DNA from: Roseicyclus marinus
GTDB taxonomy: Bacteria; Pseudomonadota; Alphaproteobacteria; Rhodobacterales; Rhodobacteraceae
DNA length: 64,000 bases
Direction of reading: 5' to 3'
Assembly (NCBI RefSeq): GCF_036322625.1
Contig: NZ_AP027266.1
Coordinates: 1,863,001-1,927,000, forward strand
Position numbers and translations under genes: made by a program. Every line of letters starts with the position of its first letter. Position 1 is the stretch's first letter. The notes beneath the pieces were generated by a model. That model saw only the letters and a list, made by a program, of their open reading frames with translations, was not told where the DNA came from and did not search any database. Shown in pieces: positions 41,815 to 52,602 of this stretch.

Positions 41815-42354
41815 ATGACCCGCCACCCCGTCTGGGACCCGTTCATCCGCCTCTTTCACTGGGCGCTTGTCGCGGGCTTCGCCGCCAATGCGCTCTTCAC
41901 CGATGACGAAAGCACGCTCCACGAATGGGTGGGCTATGCCGTCGTGGGCCTGATCGCCGCCCGGCTGATCTGGGGCCTGATCGGCCCGCGCCACGCCCGT
42001 TTCGCCGATTTCCTGCCCAGCCCCCGCGCCGCCCTGCAACAGGTGCAGGACATCGCCACCGGTCGCCACCGCGTCTACCTTGGTCACACGCCGCTGGGGG
42101 CCTTGATGATCCTGAACCTGCTCCTCACCATCCTCCTGATCGGCGCGACGGGCTACATGATGACCACCAATGCCTTCTGGGGCGTCGAATGGGTCGAGGA
42201 AGCGCACGAGGTTCTCGTGGGCTGGGCCGAGATTTCCGTCCTCGTCCACATCGCCGCCGTGATCTGGGAATCCTTCCGCACCGGCGTGAATTTGCCGCAA
42301 GCCATGATCTCGGGGGTCAAGTCGGTGCCCGACGATGCTACGATCGTGAAATGA
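41815..42354 (+). CDS. cytochrome b561 family protein
   Basis: 179 residues with four membrane helices. The entry WDPFIRLFHWALVAGF is typical for di-haem b561/hydrogenase-type cytochrome b proteins. Candidate haem-ligand histidines occur in RLFHWAL, TLHEWVGY, EAHEVLVG and VLVHIAAV. It probably passes electrons across the inner membrane, to or from an unknown periplasmic partner. Its stop overlaps the next start (ATGA). Confidence 0.9.
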   Translation: MTRHPVWDPFIRLFHWALVAGFAANALFTDDESTLHEWVGYAVVGLIAARLIWGLIGPRHARFADFLPSPRAALQQVQDIATGRHRVYLGHTPLGALMILNLLLTILLIGATGYMMTTNAFWGVEWVEEAHEVLVGWAEISVLVHIAAVIWESFRTGVNLPQAMISGVKSVPDDATIVK

Positions 42355-42884
42355 TGCGTGGCTTGTCCGAAAACCCCGCGGCCCTGGCCGCGCTCATCCT
42401 CGCACAGGCGGCCTGTGCGGGGGTGTTTCTCTTCGACGTGGTGCTCGACGGGGGCGAATTGACCCGGCTCTGGCCGCTCGACTGGCATTTCGGGGTCGAG
42501 GCGGCGGCGGTTCTGGGCCTGATCGCGGGCATCGCCTTTGAAATCCGGGTGCTCCTGCGGCTTCTGGCGCGCAAGGCGCATCTGGAACGGCAGGTGTCGA
42601 TGGCCGCCAGCGCCCTTCATGACGTGATCGAGGCGCATTTCCGCAAATGGGGCCTGACCGCATCGGAACACGACGTGGCATGGTTCACGGTCAAGGGTCT
42701 GCCCATCGCCGAGATTGCCCGCCTGCGCGGCTCGGCCGAAGGGACGGTGAAAAGCCATCTCAACGCCATCTACCGCAAGGCCGGGGTGACGAACCGGGGC
42801 GAATTGCTGAGCCTGCTGATCGAGGATCTGATGGACAGCCCCGATCCCGCCCCCCTGCCCCAGGCGCTTCCGGCGGGCGGCTGA
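42351..42884 (+). CDS. membrane-anchored LuxR-type transcriptional regulator
   Basis: 177 residues from ATG 42351, overlapping the b561 stop. Two predicted membrane helices (about residues 10-32 and 47-70) leave almost no periplasmic loop sensor. A short coiled coil (LARKAHLERQVSMAASAL) leads to a LuxR/GerE helix-turn-helix (LTASEHDVAWFTVKGLPIAEIA, then SAEGTVKSHLNAIYRKAGV). There is no receiver or autoinducer domain. The tight coupling to cytochrome b561 suggests that the redox state or assembly of that protein is the input. That is inference. Confidence 0.87.
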   Translation: MMRGLSENPAALAALILAQAACAGVFLFDVVLDGGELTRLWPLDWHFGVEAAAVLGLIAGIAFEIRVLLRLLARKAHLERQVSMAASALHDVIEAHFRKWGLTASEHDVAWFTVKGLPIAEIARLRGSAEGTVKSHLNAIYRKAGVTNRGELLSLLIEDLMDSPDPAPLPQALPAGG

Positions 42885-42950
42885 CCGCCTTTGCCCCCTT
42901 TGCCCCGCCGCCTGTCCGTGGCAGGGTCTCCCCGACGCAAGGGGTAGGCC

Positions 42951-43094
42951 ATGAACACGGCAACATCGATCTTTCTGGTCCTGTGCATCGCGGCATTCCT
43001 GATGGTGGATGCCACGATCTTCGACTGGGACCTGTCGCTGTCGCTCGCCCGGCGCTTTGCGGGGCTTTTGAACTGGCTCGCCTTCTGGCGGTAG
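42951..43094 (+). CDS. 47-residue single-pass membrane protein
   Basis: MNTATSIFLVLCIAAFLMVD begins a single hydrophobic helix (about residues 6-20). An amphipathic segment with an Arg pair (SLSLARRFAGLL) and the end NWLAFWR follow. A purine-rich ribosome site (AAGGGGTAGG) precedes the ATG at 42951, and codon use is coding-like. I recall similar short proteins ending WLAFWR near gap genes in other Rhodobacteraceae, sometimes mislabelled as GAPDH, but I cannot check. Function unknown. Confidence 0.65.
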   Translation: MNTATSIFLVLCIAAFLMVDATIFDWDLSLSLARRFAGLLNWLAFWR

Positions 43095-43257
43095 TCTTGC
43101 GCGGGCCTGCCCGAAAACCGGGCAGATGACCGCTTTGGCCCTCGGCCCGCCCCCGGCCCCCGTTGCCCTGTGCCGCGACGCTGGCTAACACTCCGCTGAC
43201 GGTGACACGCCCGACCGGCCGGCAACAGGCCGCGCGGCCAACAGCGAAGGATGAAAG

Positions 43258-44106
43258 ATGGCTCAGGATCGGATCGACCTTTTGCGGCGCGCGGCGCTGA
43301 CGCTTTGCGCAGGCCTCATCGCGGCGGCGACCCTGCCGCTTGCGGCAAGCGCGCAGGAAAACACGCCCCAGGATCCCCGCCTGCATACCCCCGGCCAATT
43401 GACCGTCGCCACCGGCGACCCGGTCTATCCGCCGTGGATGATGAACAACGACCCCGCCAGCGGCGAAGGCTTCGAGAATGCGCTCGTCTATGCTTTGGCC
43501 GAGGAAATGGGCTTTGACCGCGACCAGGTGGTCTGGCTGGGCGAAACCTTCGAACAATCCATCGCACCGGGCGCGAAAGCCTATGATTTCGCCATCCAGC
43601 AGATCTCCGTGACCGAGGCGCGCTCCCAGATCGTCTCCTTCAGCCAGGTCTATTACCAGCCGCAAAAGGCCGTGATCGCGCTGCCCGGCACGGCGGCTGA
43701 GACCGCAACCAGTTTCGAGGATCTGCGCGGCCTGCGCTGGGGCGCCGTGATCGGCACGACCGACAATGATTACCTCGTGAACGTCCTGGGCATCACCGAT
43801 GCCGCGATCTACAACGAACAGGTCGACGTGTTTCAGGCGCTTCAGGCAGGCCAGATCGACGCGACGCTCGCAGCCCTTCCCACCGCCCTCTTCGTGACCG
43901 CCGTGCAGGTCCCCGATGCCTCCATCGTGGCGCTTCTGCCGCCCGACGAGAATGACAACGGCCATGGCCTGCTGTTCGAATTCGGCAATCCGCTCGTGAC
44001 CTGGGTGGACGAGGCGCTCTCTGCCCTGATCGAACGCGGCACGGTCGATGACCTGGTGGCAACCTGGCTTGTCGCCGACCCGGACCTGCCCGTCATCGCC
44101 GAATGA
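43258..44106 (+). CDS. amino-acid-type ABC transporter substrate-binding protein
   Basis: 282 residues. The signal region contains an N-terminal Arg pair (DLLRRAALTLCAGLIAAATLPLAASAQ). The mature part is a cluster 3 (SBP_bac_3) protein: LTVATGDPVYPPWMMNN, GFENALVYALAEEMGF, FDFAIQQISVTEARSQIVSF-like block and GTTDNDYLVNVLG. It binds a polar amino acid or similar solute. First of a three-gene import operon, overlapping the permease by ATGA. Confidence 0.92.
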   Translation: MAQDRIDLLRRAALTLCAGLIAAATLPLAASAQENTPQDPRLHTPGQLTVATGDPVYPPWMMNNDPASGEGFENALVYALAEEMGFDRDQVVWLGETFEQSIAPGAKAYDFAIQQISVTEARSQIVSFSQVYYQPQKAVIALPGTAAETATSFEDLRGLRWGAVIGTTDNDYLVNVLGITDAAIYNEQVDVFQALQAGQIDATLAALPTALFVTAVQVPDASIVALLPPDENDNGHGLLFEFGNPLVTWVDEALSALIERGTVDDLVATWLVADPDLPVIAE

Positions 44107-44972
44107 GCGACGACACCCCAGACCATCGCGCGCGGCGGGGCCCGCCCCCGCCGCCGCCCAGACGCGGCTTTGACTGGCGCGCCGCGGCGCTGCCATCCGC
44201 CATCAGCGCCATCTCCATCCTGATCGTCTTCGGCGCACTCGGCTGGGCCATCACCTCGGCCGAGCAATGGCCGCGCATCCGCCTGCAATTCTTCAACCTC
44301 GACGCCATGATCGCGGCCTTCCCCCGCGTGCTGCAAGGCTTCTGGGTGAACATACAGGTCTGGCTGACCGTCCTTGCGGCCATCCTCGCCTGGGCGCTGG
44401 CGCTTGCCATCCTGCGCAGCTTGCGCGCGCCGTGGTTCGCGCCCTTCCGCCTGATGGTCGTGATCTACATCGACCTTTTTCGCGGCGTCCCGGTCCTTCT
44501 GCTCGTCCTCCTTTTCGGCTTCGGCATCCCGGCGCTGAACCTGCCCGGCCTGCCCAATTCGGGCCTGTTCTGGGGCGGGGTCGCCATGGTGCTGAGCTAT
44601 GCCGCCTACGTGGCCGAGATCTACCGCTCGGGCATCGACGCGGTCCACGAGGGCCAGCGCGCCGCCGCCAGATCGCTGGGCCTGACCGAATGGCAGACGC
44701 TGCGCTACGCGATCCTGCCCCAGGCGCTCCGCAACGTGGTCCCCGCGCTGATGAACATCGTCGTCGCCCTGCAAAAGGACGTGGCGCTTCTGTCGGTCAT
44801 CGGCGTGCGCGACGCGGTGCGCGAGGCGCAGATCTACACCGCCACGACCTTCAACTATTCCTCGCTGATCGTGGCGGCCGGTCTGTTCCTTCTGGCAACC
44901 ATCCCGATGGCCCGGCTGGCCGATTACCTCACGCGGCGCGACCGGATGCGCCGCTTGCAGATGGCGGGCTGA
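44103..44972 (+). CDS. amino-acid ABC transporter permease
   Basis: 289 residues. A Pro/Arg-rich cytoplasmic start (RRGPPPPPPRRGFDWR) precedes five or six membrane helices. The EAA loop is LGLTEWQTLRYAILPQALRNVVPALMN. One permease gene only, so it probably acts as a homodimer. It overlaps the binding-protein stop and is followed 3 bp later by the ATPase gene. Confidence 0.93.
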   Translation: MSDDTPDHRARRGPPPPPPRRGFDWRAAALPSAISAISILIVFGALGWAITSAEQWPRIRLQFFNLDAMIAAFPRVLQGFWVNIQVWLTVLAAILAWALALAILRSLRAPWFAPFRLMVVIYIDLFRGVPVLLLVLLFGFGIPALNLPGLPNSGLFWGGVAMVLSYAAYVAEIYRSGIDAVHEGQRAAARSLGLTEWQTLRYAILPQALRNVVPALMNIVVALQKDVALLSVIGVRDAVREAQIYTATTFNYSSLIVAAGLFLLATIPMARLADYLTRRDRMRRLQMAG

Positions 44973-44975
44973 GCG

Positions 44976-45722
44976 ATGACACCGATGATCGAGATCGACG
45001 AAGTCACCAAGTATTTCGGCCAGAAACTCGTGCTCGACCGCGTGTCGCTGACCGTGAACCGGCATGAAACCATCTGCCTGATCGGGGCCTCGGGGTCGGG
45101 CAAATCCACGCTCCTGCGCTGCGTCAACCGGCTGGTGGACCACGATTACGGCACGATCCGGCTCGATGGCATCCCCAACGACGACCCGTCCTTCGGCAAG
45201 ACGGGCCTGCAAAAACGCGCCTCCATCGTCTTTCAATCCTACAACCTCTTTCCGCACATGAACGTGCTCGACAACATCACGCTCGCCCCCCGCCGCGTGC
45301 ATTCTGTGGCCCGCGCCGAGGCCGAGGATCGCGGCCATGCCATCCTCGCCCGCTTCGGGATGGACGGCTTTGCCCGCGCCTATCCCGAACAGCTCTCGGG
45401 CGGGCAGCAACAGCGCGTGGCCATCGCCCGCGCGCTCATGACCCGGCCCGATGTCCTCCTGCTCGACGAGATCACGGCAGCCCTCGACCCCGAACTGGTG
45501 GGCGAGGTTCTGGCCATCATCCGCAGCCTCAAGGACGAGGGGATGACGATGATGATCGTCACCCATGAAATGGCCTTCGCCCGCGACTGCGCCGACCGCG
45601 TGGCGTTTCTGGCCGATGGCGACATCCTCGAGATCGACGCCCCCGAGCGGCTCTTTTCCAACCCCGCCCACGACCGCACCCGCCGCTTCCTGCACCGCAT
45701 CACCGAGGCGGGGAGACTCTAG
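44976..45722 (+). CDS. amino-acid ABC transporter ATP-binding protein
   Basis: 248 residues. Walker [11 protein letters not shown]-loop [11 protein letters not shown], signature [15 protein letters not shown], Walker [16 protein letters not shown] and H-loop IVTHEMAFA are intact. It energises the import system encoded by the two preceding genes. Closest to the GlnQ/HisP group. Confidence 0.95.
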   Translation: MTPMIEIDEVTKYFGQKLVLDRVSLTVNRHETICLIGASGSGKSTLLRCVNRLVDHDYGTIRLDGIPNDDPSFGKTGLQKRASIVFQSYNLFPHMNVLDNITLAPRRVHSVARAEAEDRGHAILARFGMDGFARAYPEQLSGGQQQRVAIARALMTRPDVLLLDEITAALDPELVGEVLAIIRSLKDEGMTMMIVTHEMAFARDCADRVAFLADGDILEIDAPERLFSNPAHDRTRRFLHRITEAGRL

Positions 45723-45764
45723 CTCCCCCCTTTTCTTTGCGCGCCACTCAGGCTACACAGGCGA

Positions 45765-45778
45765 TGTTACCGCTAACA
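45765..45778. promoter_or_regulatory. gap: CceR-like operator upstream of gap2
   Basis: TGTTACCGCTAACA is a perfect palindrome of TGTTA arms and matches the consensus fully. It lies 45 bp before the gap2 ATG and so probably overlaps or follows the promoter, a repressor-like position. Confidence 0.65.
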
Positions 45779-45822
45779 GCGCCACCCGCACAGGCGCGAT
45801 ACGCGATCATCGGGAGAGAGAC

Positions 45823-46827
45823 ATGGCCGTCAAAGTCGCCATCAACGGATTCGGACGCATCGGCCGCAACGTGCTGCGCGCCATCGTCGAAACGGGACGC
45901 ACGGATATCGAGGTGGTCGCGATCAACGACCTCGGCCCGGTCGAGACCAACGCCCATCTCCTGCGCTTCGATAGCGTCCATGGCCGATTTCCTGCCACCG
46001 TCACCACGACCGAGACGACCATCGACGTGGGCCGTGGCCCGATCGAGGTGACGGCGATCCGCAACCCCGCCGACCTGCCCTGGTCCCATGTCGACATCGT
46101 GCTCGAATGCACCGGCATCTTCACCGACAAGGACAAGGCGCAGGTCCATCTCGAAAACGGCGCCTCCCGCGTTCTGGTCTCGGCCCCCTCCAAGGGCGCG
46201 GACAAGACCATCGTCTATGGCGTGAACCACAAGACGCTGACGGCGGGTGACCTGATCGTCTCGAACGCATCTTGCACCACCAATTGCCTCGCCCCCGTCG
46301 CCCATGTCCTGCACAAGGCCATCGGCATCACCCGCGGCTTCATGACCACGATCCACAGCTACACGGGCGACCAGCCGACGCTCGATACCATGCACAAGGA
46401 CCTCTACCGCGCGCGCGCCGCAGCCCTCTCGATGATCCCGACCTCGACCGGGGCTGCCAAGGCCGTGGGGCTTGTCCTGCCCGAACTGAACGGGAAACTC
46501 GACGGCGTGGCGATCCGGGTGCCCACCCCCAATGTCTCGGTCGTCGACCTGACCTTCGAGGCCGCCCGCGACACGACGCCCGAGGAAATCAACCAAGCCA
46601 TTCATGCAGCCGCCGCCGATGGCCCGCTCAAGGGCATCCTCGGCGTGACCGACGCGCCGCTTGTCAGCAGCGATTTCAACCACGATTCCCATTCCTCGAT
46701 CTTCGCCACCGACCAGACCAAGGTGATGACGGGCAACCTGTGCCGCGTGCTCAGCTGGTATGACAACGAATGGGGCTTTTCGTGCCGCATGGCCGATACC
46801 GCCGTCGAGATGGGCAAGCACCTGTAA
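45823..46827 (+). CDS. gap: type I glyceraldehyde-3-phosphate dehydrogenase, NAD-type
   Basis: 334 residues from ATG 45823 with GGGAGAG upstream. The catalytic Cys is in [13 protein letters not shown]. The NAD-selecting Asp36 is present ([13 protein letters not shown]), unlike in the 40237 paralogue. This is the likely glycolytic enzyme converting GAP to 1,3-bisphosphoglycerate. A perfect 14-bp palindrome precedes it. Downstream is a copy of the AAGATGAAG element but no clear terminator. Confidence 0.96.
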   Translation: MAVKVAINGFGRIGRNVLRAIVETGRTDIEVVAINDLGPVETNAHLLRFDSVHGRFPATVTTTETTIDVGRGPIEVTAIRNPADLPWSHVDIVLECTGIFTDKDKAQVHLENGASRVLVSAPSKGADKTIVYGVNHKTLTAGDLIVSNASCTTNCLAPVAHVLHKAIGITRGFMTTIHSYTGDQPTLDTMHKDLYRARAAALSMIPTSTGAAKAVGLVLPELNGKLDGVAIRVPTPNVSVVDLTFEAARDTTPEEINQAIHAAAADGPLKGILGVTDAPLVSSDFNHDSHSSIFATDQTKVMTGNLCRVLSWYDNEWGFSCRMADTAVEMGKHL

Positions 46828-46845
46828 CGGGCGGGCACCGTCGGA

Positions 46846-46872
46846 TTTGCATATTTGGGGAAAGATGAAGGG
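46846..46872 (+). repeat. GCATATTTGGGG-AAAGATGAAG element (copy B)
   Basis: TTGCATATTTGGGGAAAG and then ATGAAGGGGG, 20 bp after the gap2 stop, on the + strand. Unlike copies A, C and D, no GC hairpin immediately precedes it. Confidence 0.5.
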
Positions 46873-46940
46873 GGAGGCCCGCTTCCCTCTCCCGCCCGCG
46901 CAGGATAAGCCGGTCCGGCAAGCGCGCGGGGGGTGCGGTC

Positions 46941-47801
46941 ATGGACAATCTCAAGGGCATGGGCTGGATGACGCTGGCCATGCTCGCCTTTGCGCTCACC
47001 GACATGGTCCTGGTCTTTGCCACCCGCGCCCTGCCGGTCGGTCAGGTCCTGTTCCTCTTCGGGCTGGGAGGCGCGGTTCTGTTCGGGCTTTGGGCCGGCA
47101 TGCAGGGGCACCGCTGGGTCAGCCCGGTCCTCTTGATGCGGCCCGTGATGGTCCGCAACGGGGCGGAGGTTCTGGCCACCGTCAGCTTCGTCTTCGCGCT
47201 CTCGCTCATCCCGCTCTCGACGCTGTCGGCGGTGATCCAGGCCAATCCGCTGCTGGTGACGCTCGGGGCGGCACTGTTTCTGGGGGAAAAGGTCGGCTGG
47301 AAGCGCTGGCTTGCCATCGTGGTGGGGCTCTTCGGGGTGCTCTTGATCGTGCAGCCGGGGGCGGCGGGATTCGATCCCAACATCTGGCTGGCGGTCGCGG
47401 CCGCCATCGGCCTGTCATTGAGGGATCTGGCCACGCGCCCCGTGCCGCGCGACGTGCCGACGCCGCTTCTGGCCAGCTACAGTTTCGCCGCCGTCTCGGT
47501 GGCGGGGCTTGCCGTCATGCCCTTTTCGGGCGGCTGGACCACGCCCACCCCCGTCATGGCGCTGATCATTCCGGGAGGCGTGCTTCTGGGCATGGTGGCC
47601 TATTTCGCCATCACCGCCGCCATGCGCGTGGGCGAGATCGCGGTCGTCACACCCATGCGCTACACGCGCCTCGTCTTTGCCTTTGCCATCGCCATGATCG
47701 TCTTCGACGAAAGCCTCGATGCGCTGACCATTCTGGGTGTCGCCATCGTCGTGGCCACGGGGCTTTTCACGCTCTGGCGCGAGCGCCGGGCGCGCGGCTG
47801 A
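46941..47801 (+). CDS. EamA/DMT-family transporter (10 TM)
   Basis: 286 residues, ten helices in two EamA repeats. It starts MDNLKGMGWMTLAMLAFALTD and has the end-of-repeat marks FLGEKVGWKRWLAIVVGLFGVLL and FDESLDALTILGVAIVVATGL. The group is often called RhaT/S-adenosylmethionine-uptake-like, but substrate cannot be inferred. It sits between gap2 and eno without overlapping either. Confidence 0.9.
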   Translation: MDNLKGMGWMTLAMLAFALTDMVLVFATRALPVGQVLFLFGLGGAVLFGLWAGMQGHRWVSPVLLMRPVMVRNGAEVLATVSFVFALSLIPLSTLSAVIQANPLLVTLGAALFLGEKVGWKRWLAIVVGLFGVLLIVQPGAAGFDPNIWLAVAAAIGLSLRDLATRPVPRDVPTPLLASYSFAAVSVAGLAVMPFSGGWTTPTPVMALIIPGGVLLGMVAYFAITAAMRVGEIAVVTPMRYTRLVFAFAIAMIVFDESLDALTILGVAIVVATGLFTLWRERRARG

Positions 47802-47812
47802 CCTGTCGCACA

Positions 47813-47826
47813 CGTTACCGCAACCA
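47813..47826. promoter_or_regulatory. eno: CceR-like operator upstream of eno
   Basis: CGTTACCGCAACCA, 11 of 14 positions of TGTTANCGNTAACA, degenerate in the right arm. Lies just upstream of the candidate eno -35. Confidence 0.4.
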
Positions 47827-47831
47827 CATGC

Positions 47832-49837
<2,006 letters not shown>

Positions 49838-49841
<4 letters not shown>

Positions 49842-50257
49842 ATGCCGACCAGATCATCGCCCATCTGAACCTCGCCCCCCATCCCGAGGGCGGGTTTTAC
49901 CGCCAGACATGGGTGGCGGAAAACGCCGGCCGCCCCAGCGGCACCTGCATCTATTTCCTCCTCAGATCCGGACAATCGAGCCATTGGCACAGGGTCGACG
50001 CGACCGAGATCTGGCTCTACCACGCGGGCGCCCCCCTCATCCTGTCCCTGTCGGACAGCGACCAAGGCCCCGCCACCGACCACCTCCTCACCCCCGACTT
50101 GGCCACGGGCGCGCCCCAGATCATCGTGCCCGAACACCATTGGCAGGCCGCGCGCACGACGGGTGATTTCACCCTCGTCTCCTGCACCGTCTCGCCGGGT
50201 TTCTCCTTTTCCGGCTTCACGCTGGCCCCGCCGGGCTTCGATATCCCGCGCCGGTAA
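49838..50257 (+). CDS. DUF985 cupin protein
   Basis: 139 residues, starting in an ATGA overlap with the HAD gene. Family hallmarks are IIAHLNLAPHPEGGFYRQTW, the cupin metal region SHWHRVDATEIWLYHAG and PEHHWQAART, ending PGFDIPRR. DUF985/Cupin_5 proteins are of unknown function, some being epimerase-like. Its TAA is also the first three bases of a dispersed palindromic repeat. Confidence 0.9.
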
Positions 50258-50305
50258 AGCCTGTCGCGCAAGAACGGGAACCGGTTTTGCGCATCCGGAA
50301 CAGAC
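50255..50305 (+). repeat. dispersed ~50-bp palindromic repeat, copy 3, using the cupin stop codon
   Basis: TAAAGCCTGTCGCGCAAG then GGGAACCGGTTTTGCGC to GGAACAG. It resembles copies 1 and 2, and its leading TAA is the stop codon of the cupin gene, so the element is fused to the 3' end of the reading frame. Confidence 0.75.
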
Positions 50306-50390
50306 GCACCAGACCCCCATCACGATCCGTGAACGCCCGCATCGCGAATTCGCGCTCGCACCCCCGCGCGCCTTGCGCTACGCCGCCGCC

Positions 50391-51290
50391 ATGACCGCAG
50401 CCACGACCCAGACCGGCGACAGCCCCTCGGGCTTTCTCTATGCCACCTCGGCCTATCTCATGTGGGGCTTCCTGCCGCTCTACATGAAGGCCCTCGCCCA
50501 TATCCCGCCGGTCGAGATCATCGCCCATCGCATCTTGTGGTCCATCCCCATCGCGGGCCTCGTCCTGCTCCTTCTGGGGCGCACAGGCGACCTGATCCGC
50601 GCGCTCAAGACACCGCGCATGGTCGCCATGGCCGCCGTCACCGCGGCCCTCATCTCGATCAACTGGGGCGTCTATGTCTGGGCCATCGCCAATGACCGCG
50701 CGCTCGATGCGGCCTTGGGCTATTACATCAACCCGCTCTTTTCCGTGGCGCTCGGCGCGGTGCTGCTGCGCGAACGGCTGGCAGGCGTGCAATGGCTGGC
50801 CGTGGGCCTTGCCGCGGTGGCCGTCACGATCCTGACCCTCTCGGCGGGCGTCGTGCCCTGGGTGGCGCTCGTCCTGATGACGACCTTCGGCCTCTACGGC
50901 TTCCTGCGCAAGACGCTCCCCATCGGCCCCAACCAGGGCTTCCTGCTCGAGGTTCTGCTGCTATCCCCCCCGGCACTCGCCTATCTTCTGTGGCTGGGGC
51001 CAGAGGGCCATTTCCTGGCCACCAGCTGGCGCGATACGGCGCTCCTTCTGGGCACGGGGGCGGTCACCGCCATCCCGCTCATGCTCTATGCCAATGGGGC
51101 CAAGGGCTTGCGGCTCTCCACCATCGGCATCTTGCAATACATCGCGCCGACGATGATCTTCCTGATCGCGGTCTTCGTCTTCGCCGAACCCTTCGGCCCG
51201 GCCCGCGCCGTGGCCTTCCCGCTGATCTGGGCGGCCCTCATCCTCTACACCGGCTCGATGATCCGCACGGCCCGCAGCGCCCGCGCCTGA
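50391..51290 (+). CDS. rarD: RarD family DMT transporter
   Basis: 299 residues from ATG 50391. RarD features are evident: GFLYATSAYLMWGFLPLYMKAL, EIIAHRILWSIPIAGLVLL, NWGVYVWAIANDRALDAALGYYINPL and LQYIAPTMIFLIAVFVFAEPF. Ten membrane helices. RarD proteins were named from chloramphenicol sensitivity in Pseudomonas but their physiological substrate is unclear. The open frame upstream is not conserved. Confidence 0.94.
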   Translation: MTAATTQTGDSPSGFLYATSAYLMWGFLPLYMKALAHIPPVEIIAHRILWSIPIAGLVLLLLGRTGDLIRALKTPRMVAMAAVTAALISINWGVYVWAIANDRALDAALGYYINPLFSVALGAVLLRERLAGVQWLAVGLAAVAVTILTLSAGVVPWVALVLMTTFGLYGFLRKTLPIGPNQGFLLEVLLLSPPALAYLLWLGPEGHFLATSWRDTALLLGTGAVTAIPLMLYANGAKGLRLSTIGILQYIAPTMIFLIAVFVFAEPFGPARAVAFPLIWAALILYTGSMIRTARSARA

Positions 51291-51295
51291 TCCCT

Positions 51296-51345
51296 TCATC
51301 TTTCCCCAAATATGCTGGGGGCTCGGGGGCAAAGCCCCCGATCTA
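51296..51345 (-). repeat. GC hairpin plus GCATATTTGGGG-AAAGATGAAG element (copy D)
   Basis: On the minus strand GGGGGCTTTGCCCCC and GAGCCCCCAGCATATTTGG lead into GGAAAGATGAAGGGATC, ending at the rarD stop. It lies between convergent rarD and anmK and resembles an intrinsic terminator for anmK. Confidence 0.6.
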
Positions 51346-51393
51346 AAGACGTCGGGCAAAGCCCCCGATCTAAAAACGTCGGGCAAAGCCCCC
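51325..51393. repeat. 27-bp tandem repeat between rarD and anmK
   Basis: GGGCAAAGCCCCCGATCTAA and its remainder repeat with a 27-bp period: copies at about 51327, 51354 and 51381 (last copy partial), differing by one base (AAGAC or AAAAC). Each unit holds a small GGGC / GCCC hairpin. The period is a multiple of three, but no gene covers it. Confidence 0.75.
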
Positions 51394-51410
51394 AGGACTG
51401 CAGGCCGCGC

Positions 51411-52523
51411 TCACCGCCCCTTGACCCGGGTCACGCGGCCGCCGCCCACGGGCGCCGCCACCCCCGTCGTGCCCGGCGCCGAGGTCGGCAGACCGAGAAG
51501 CACACGCATCGCCAGATAGGCAAAGGCCTGCGCCTCGAGGAAATCGCCATCCAGCCCCACATCCTCCACCGGCACGACGGGCCGGCCAAGGGCGATAGCC
51601 AGCATCTCCATCAGCCCCGGATTGCGCCGCCCCCCGCCCGTCACCAGTACCCGCTCGGGGTGGCGCGGCAGATGCTCCATCGCCTGCGCCACGGCCCCGG
51701 CACAGCAAGCGCCAAGCGTCGCCACCGCATCCGCATCCGCCATCCCCGCCACCCAATCCCGCAGCTTGGGAAAGGCGTCGCGGTCGAGCGATTTGGGCGG
51801 CATCTTGCGGAAATAGACATCGTCGAGAAAGACCGCGACGGTTTCCGCATCCACCCGGCCCGCCCGCGTCAACACCCCGTCCCGGTCAAAAGCCTCGCCC
51901 CGCCGCGCCCGCATAAGATCGTCGATGGGTGCATTGGCAGGCCCCGTATCGAAGGCCAGGCAGGCGCCGGGCAGCTCCGGCCCCGCCACGCCGGGATCGA
52001 CCAGCGTGATATTGCCCACCCCACCAAGGTTGAGGAAGGCAACCGGCCCCTCCGCCCCGATGTAGCGCGCCAGCGCCCAATGATAGAACGGGGCCAGCGG
52101 CGCGCCCTGCCCGCCCAGCCCCATGTCGTTCGACCGGAAATCCCAGACCGTCGTCAGCCCCAGCGCCTCGGCGATCCGCGCGCCATCGCCCGCCTGGTGC
52201 GTGCGCCCGCCCTCGGGGTCATGGGCCAGCGTCTGGCCGTGAAAGCCAAAGGCGCGCGCGCCCTCGAGCCCCGCGAAAGCCTCCAGATGCGCCGCCTCGA
52301 CCACGCGGGCGGCCTCCGCCACACCCGCATCCCCGGGCCAAAGCCCAAGGCCCGCACGGATCACCGCGCGCTCCTCCTCGGAATAGGGCCTGTAGCGCGT
52401 CTCGCCGAACCCCGTGATCGAAACCCCGTCGGTCTCGATCAGGGCCAGGTCCACGCCATCCATCGACGTGCCCGACATCGCGCCCGCGATCCATTGCGGC
52501 CCGGCGCGAAACGCATGTCTCAT
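51411..52523 (-). CDS. anmK: anhydro-N-acetylmuramic acid kinase
   Basis: 370 residues from ATG 52523 ([20 protein letters not shown]). It phosphorylates and opens 1,6-anhydro-MurNAc in cell-wall recycling. Diagnostic blocks: [60 protein letters not shown] and [13 protein letters not shown]. Divergent from tyrS, the usual neighbour in Rhodobacterales. Confidence 0.97.
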   Translation of the reverse strand: MRHAFRAGPQWIAGAMSGTSMDGVDLALIETDGVSITGFGETRYRPYSEEERAVIRAGLGLWPGDAGVAEAARVVEAAHLEAFAGLEGARAFGFHGQTLAHDPEGGRTHQAGDGARIAEALGLTTVWDFRSNDMGLGGQGAPLAPFYHWALARYIGAEGPVAFLNLGGVGNITLVDPGVAGPELPGACLAFDTGPANAPIDDLMRARRGEAFDRDGVLTRAGRVDAETVAVFLDDVYFRKMPPKSLDRDAFPKLRDWVAGMADADAVATLGACCAGAVAQAMEHLPRHPERVLVTGGGRRNPGLMEMLAIALGRPVVPVEDVGLDGDFLEAQAFAYLAMRVLLGLPTSAPGTTGVAAPVGGGRVTRVKGR

Positions 52524-52602
52524 CCCCGGCCTCACACTCTTTCCCTTCACGCAACCGCCCGCTATAGCCCGAACACATCCCTCGAACATGGACCGGAGCC
52601 CC

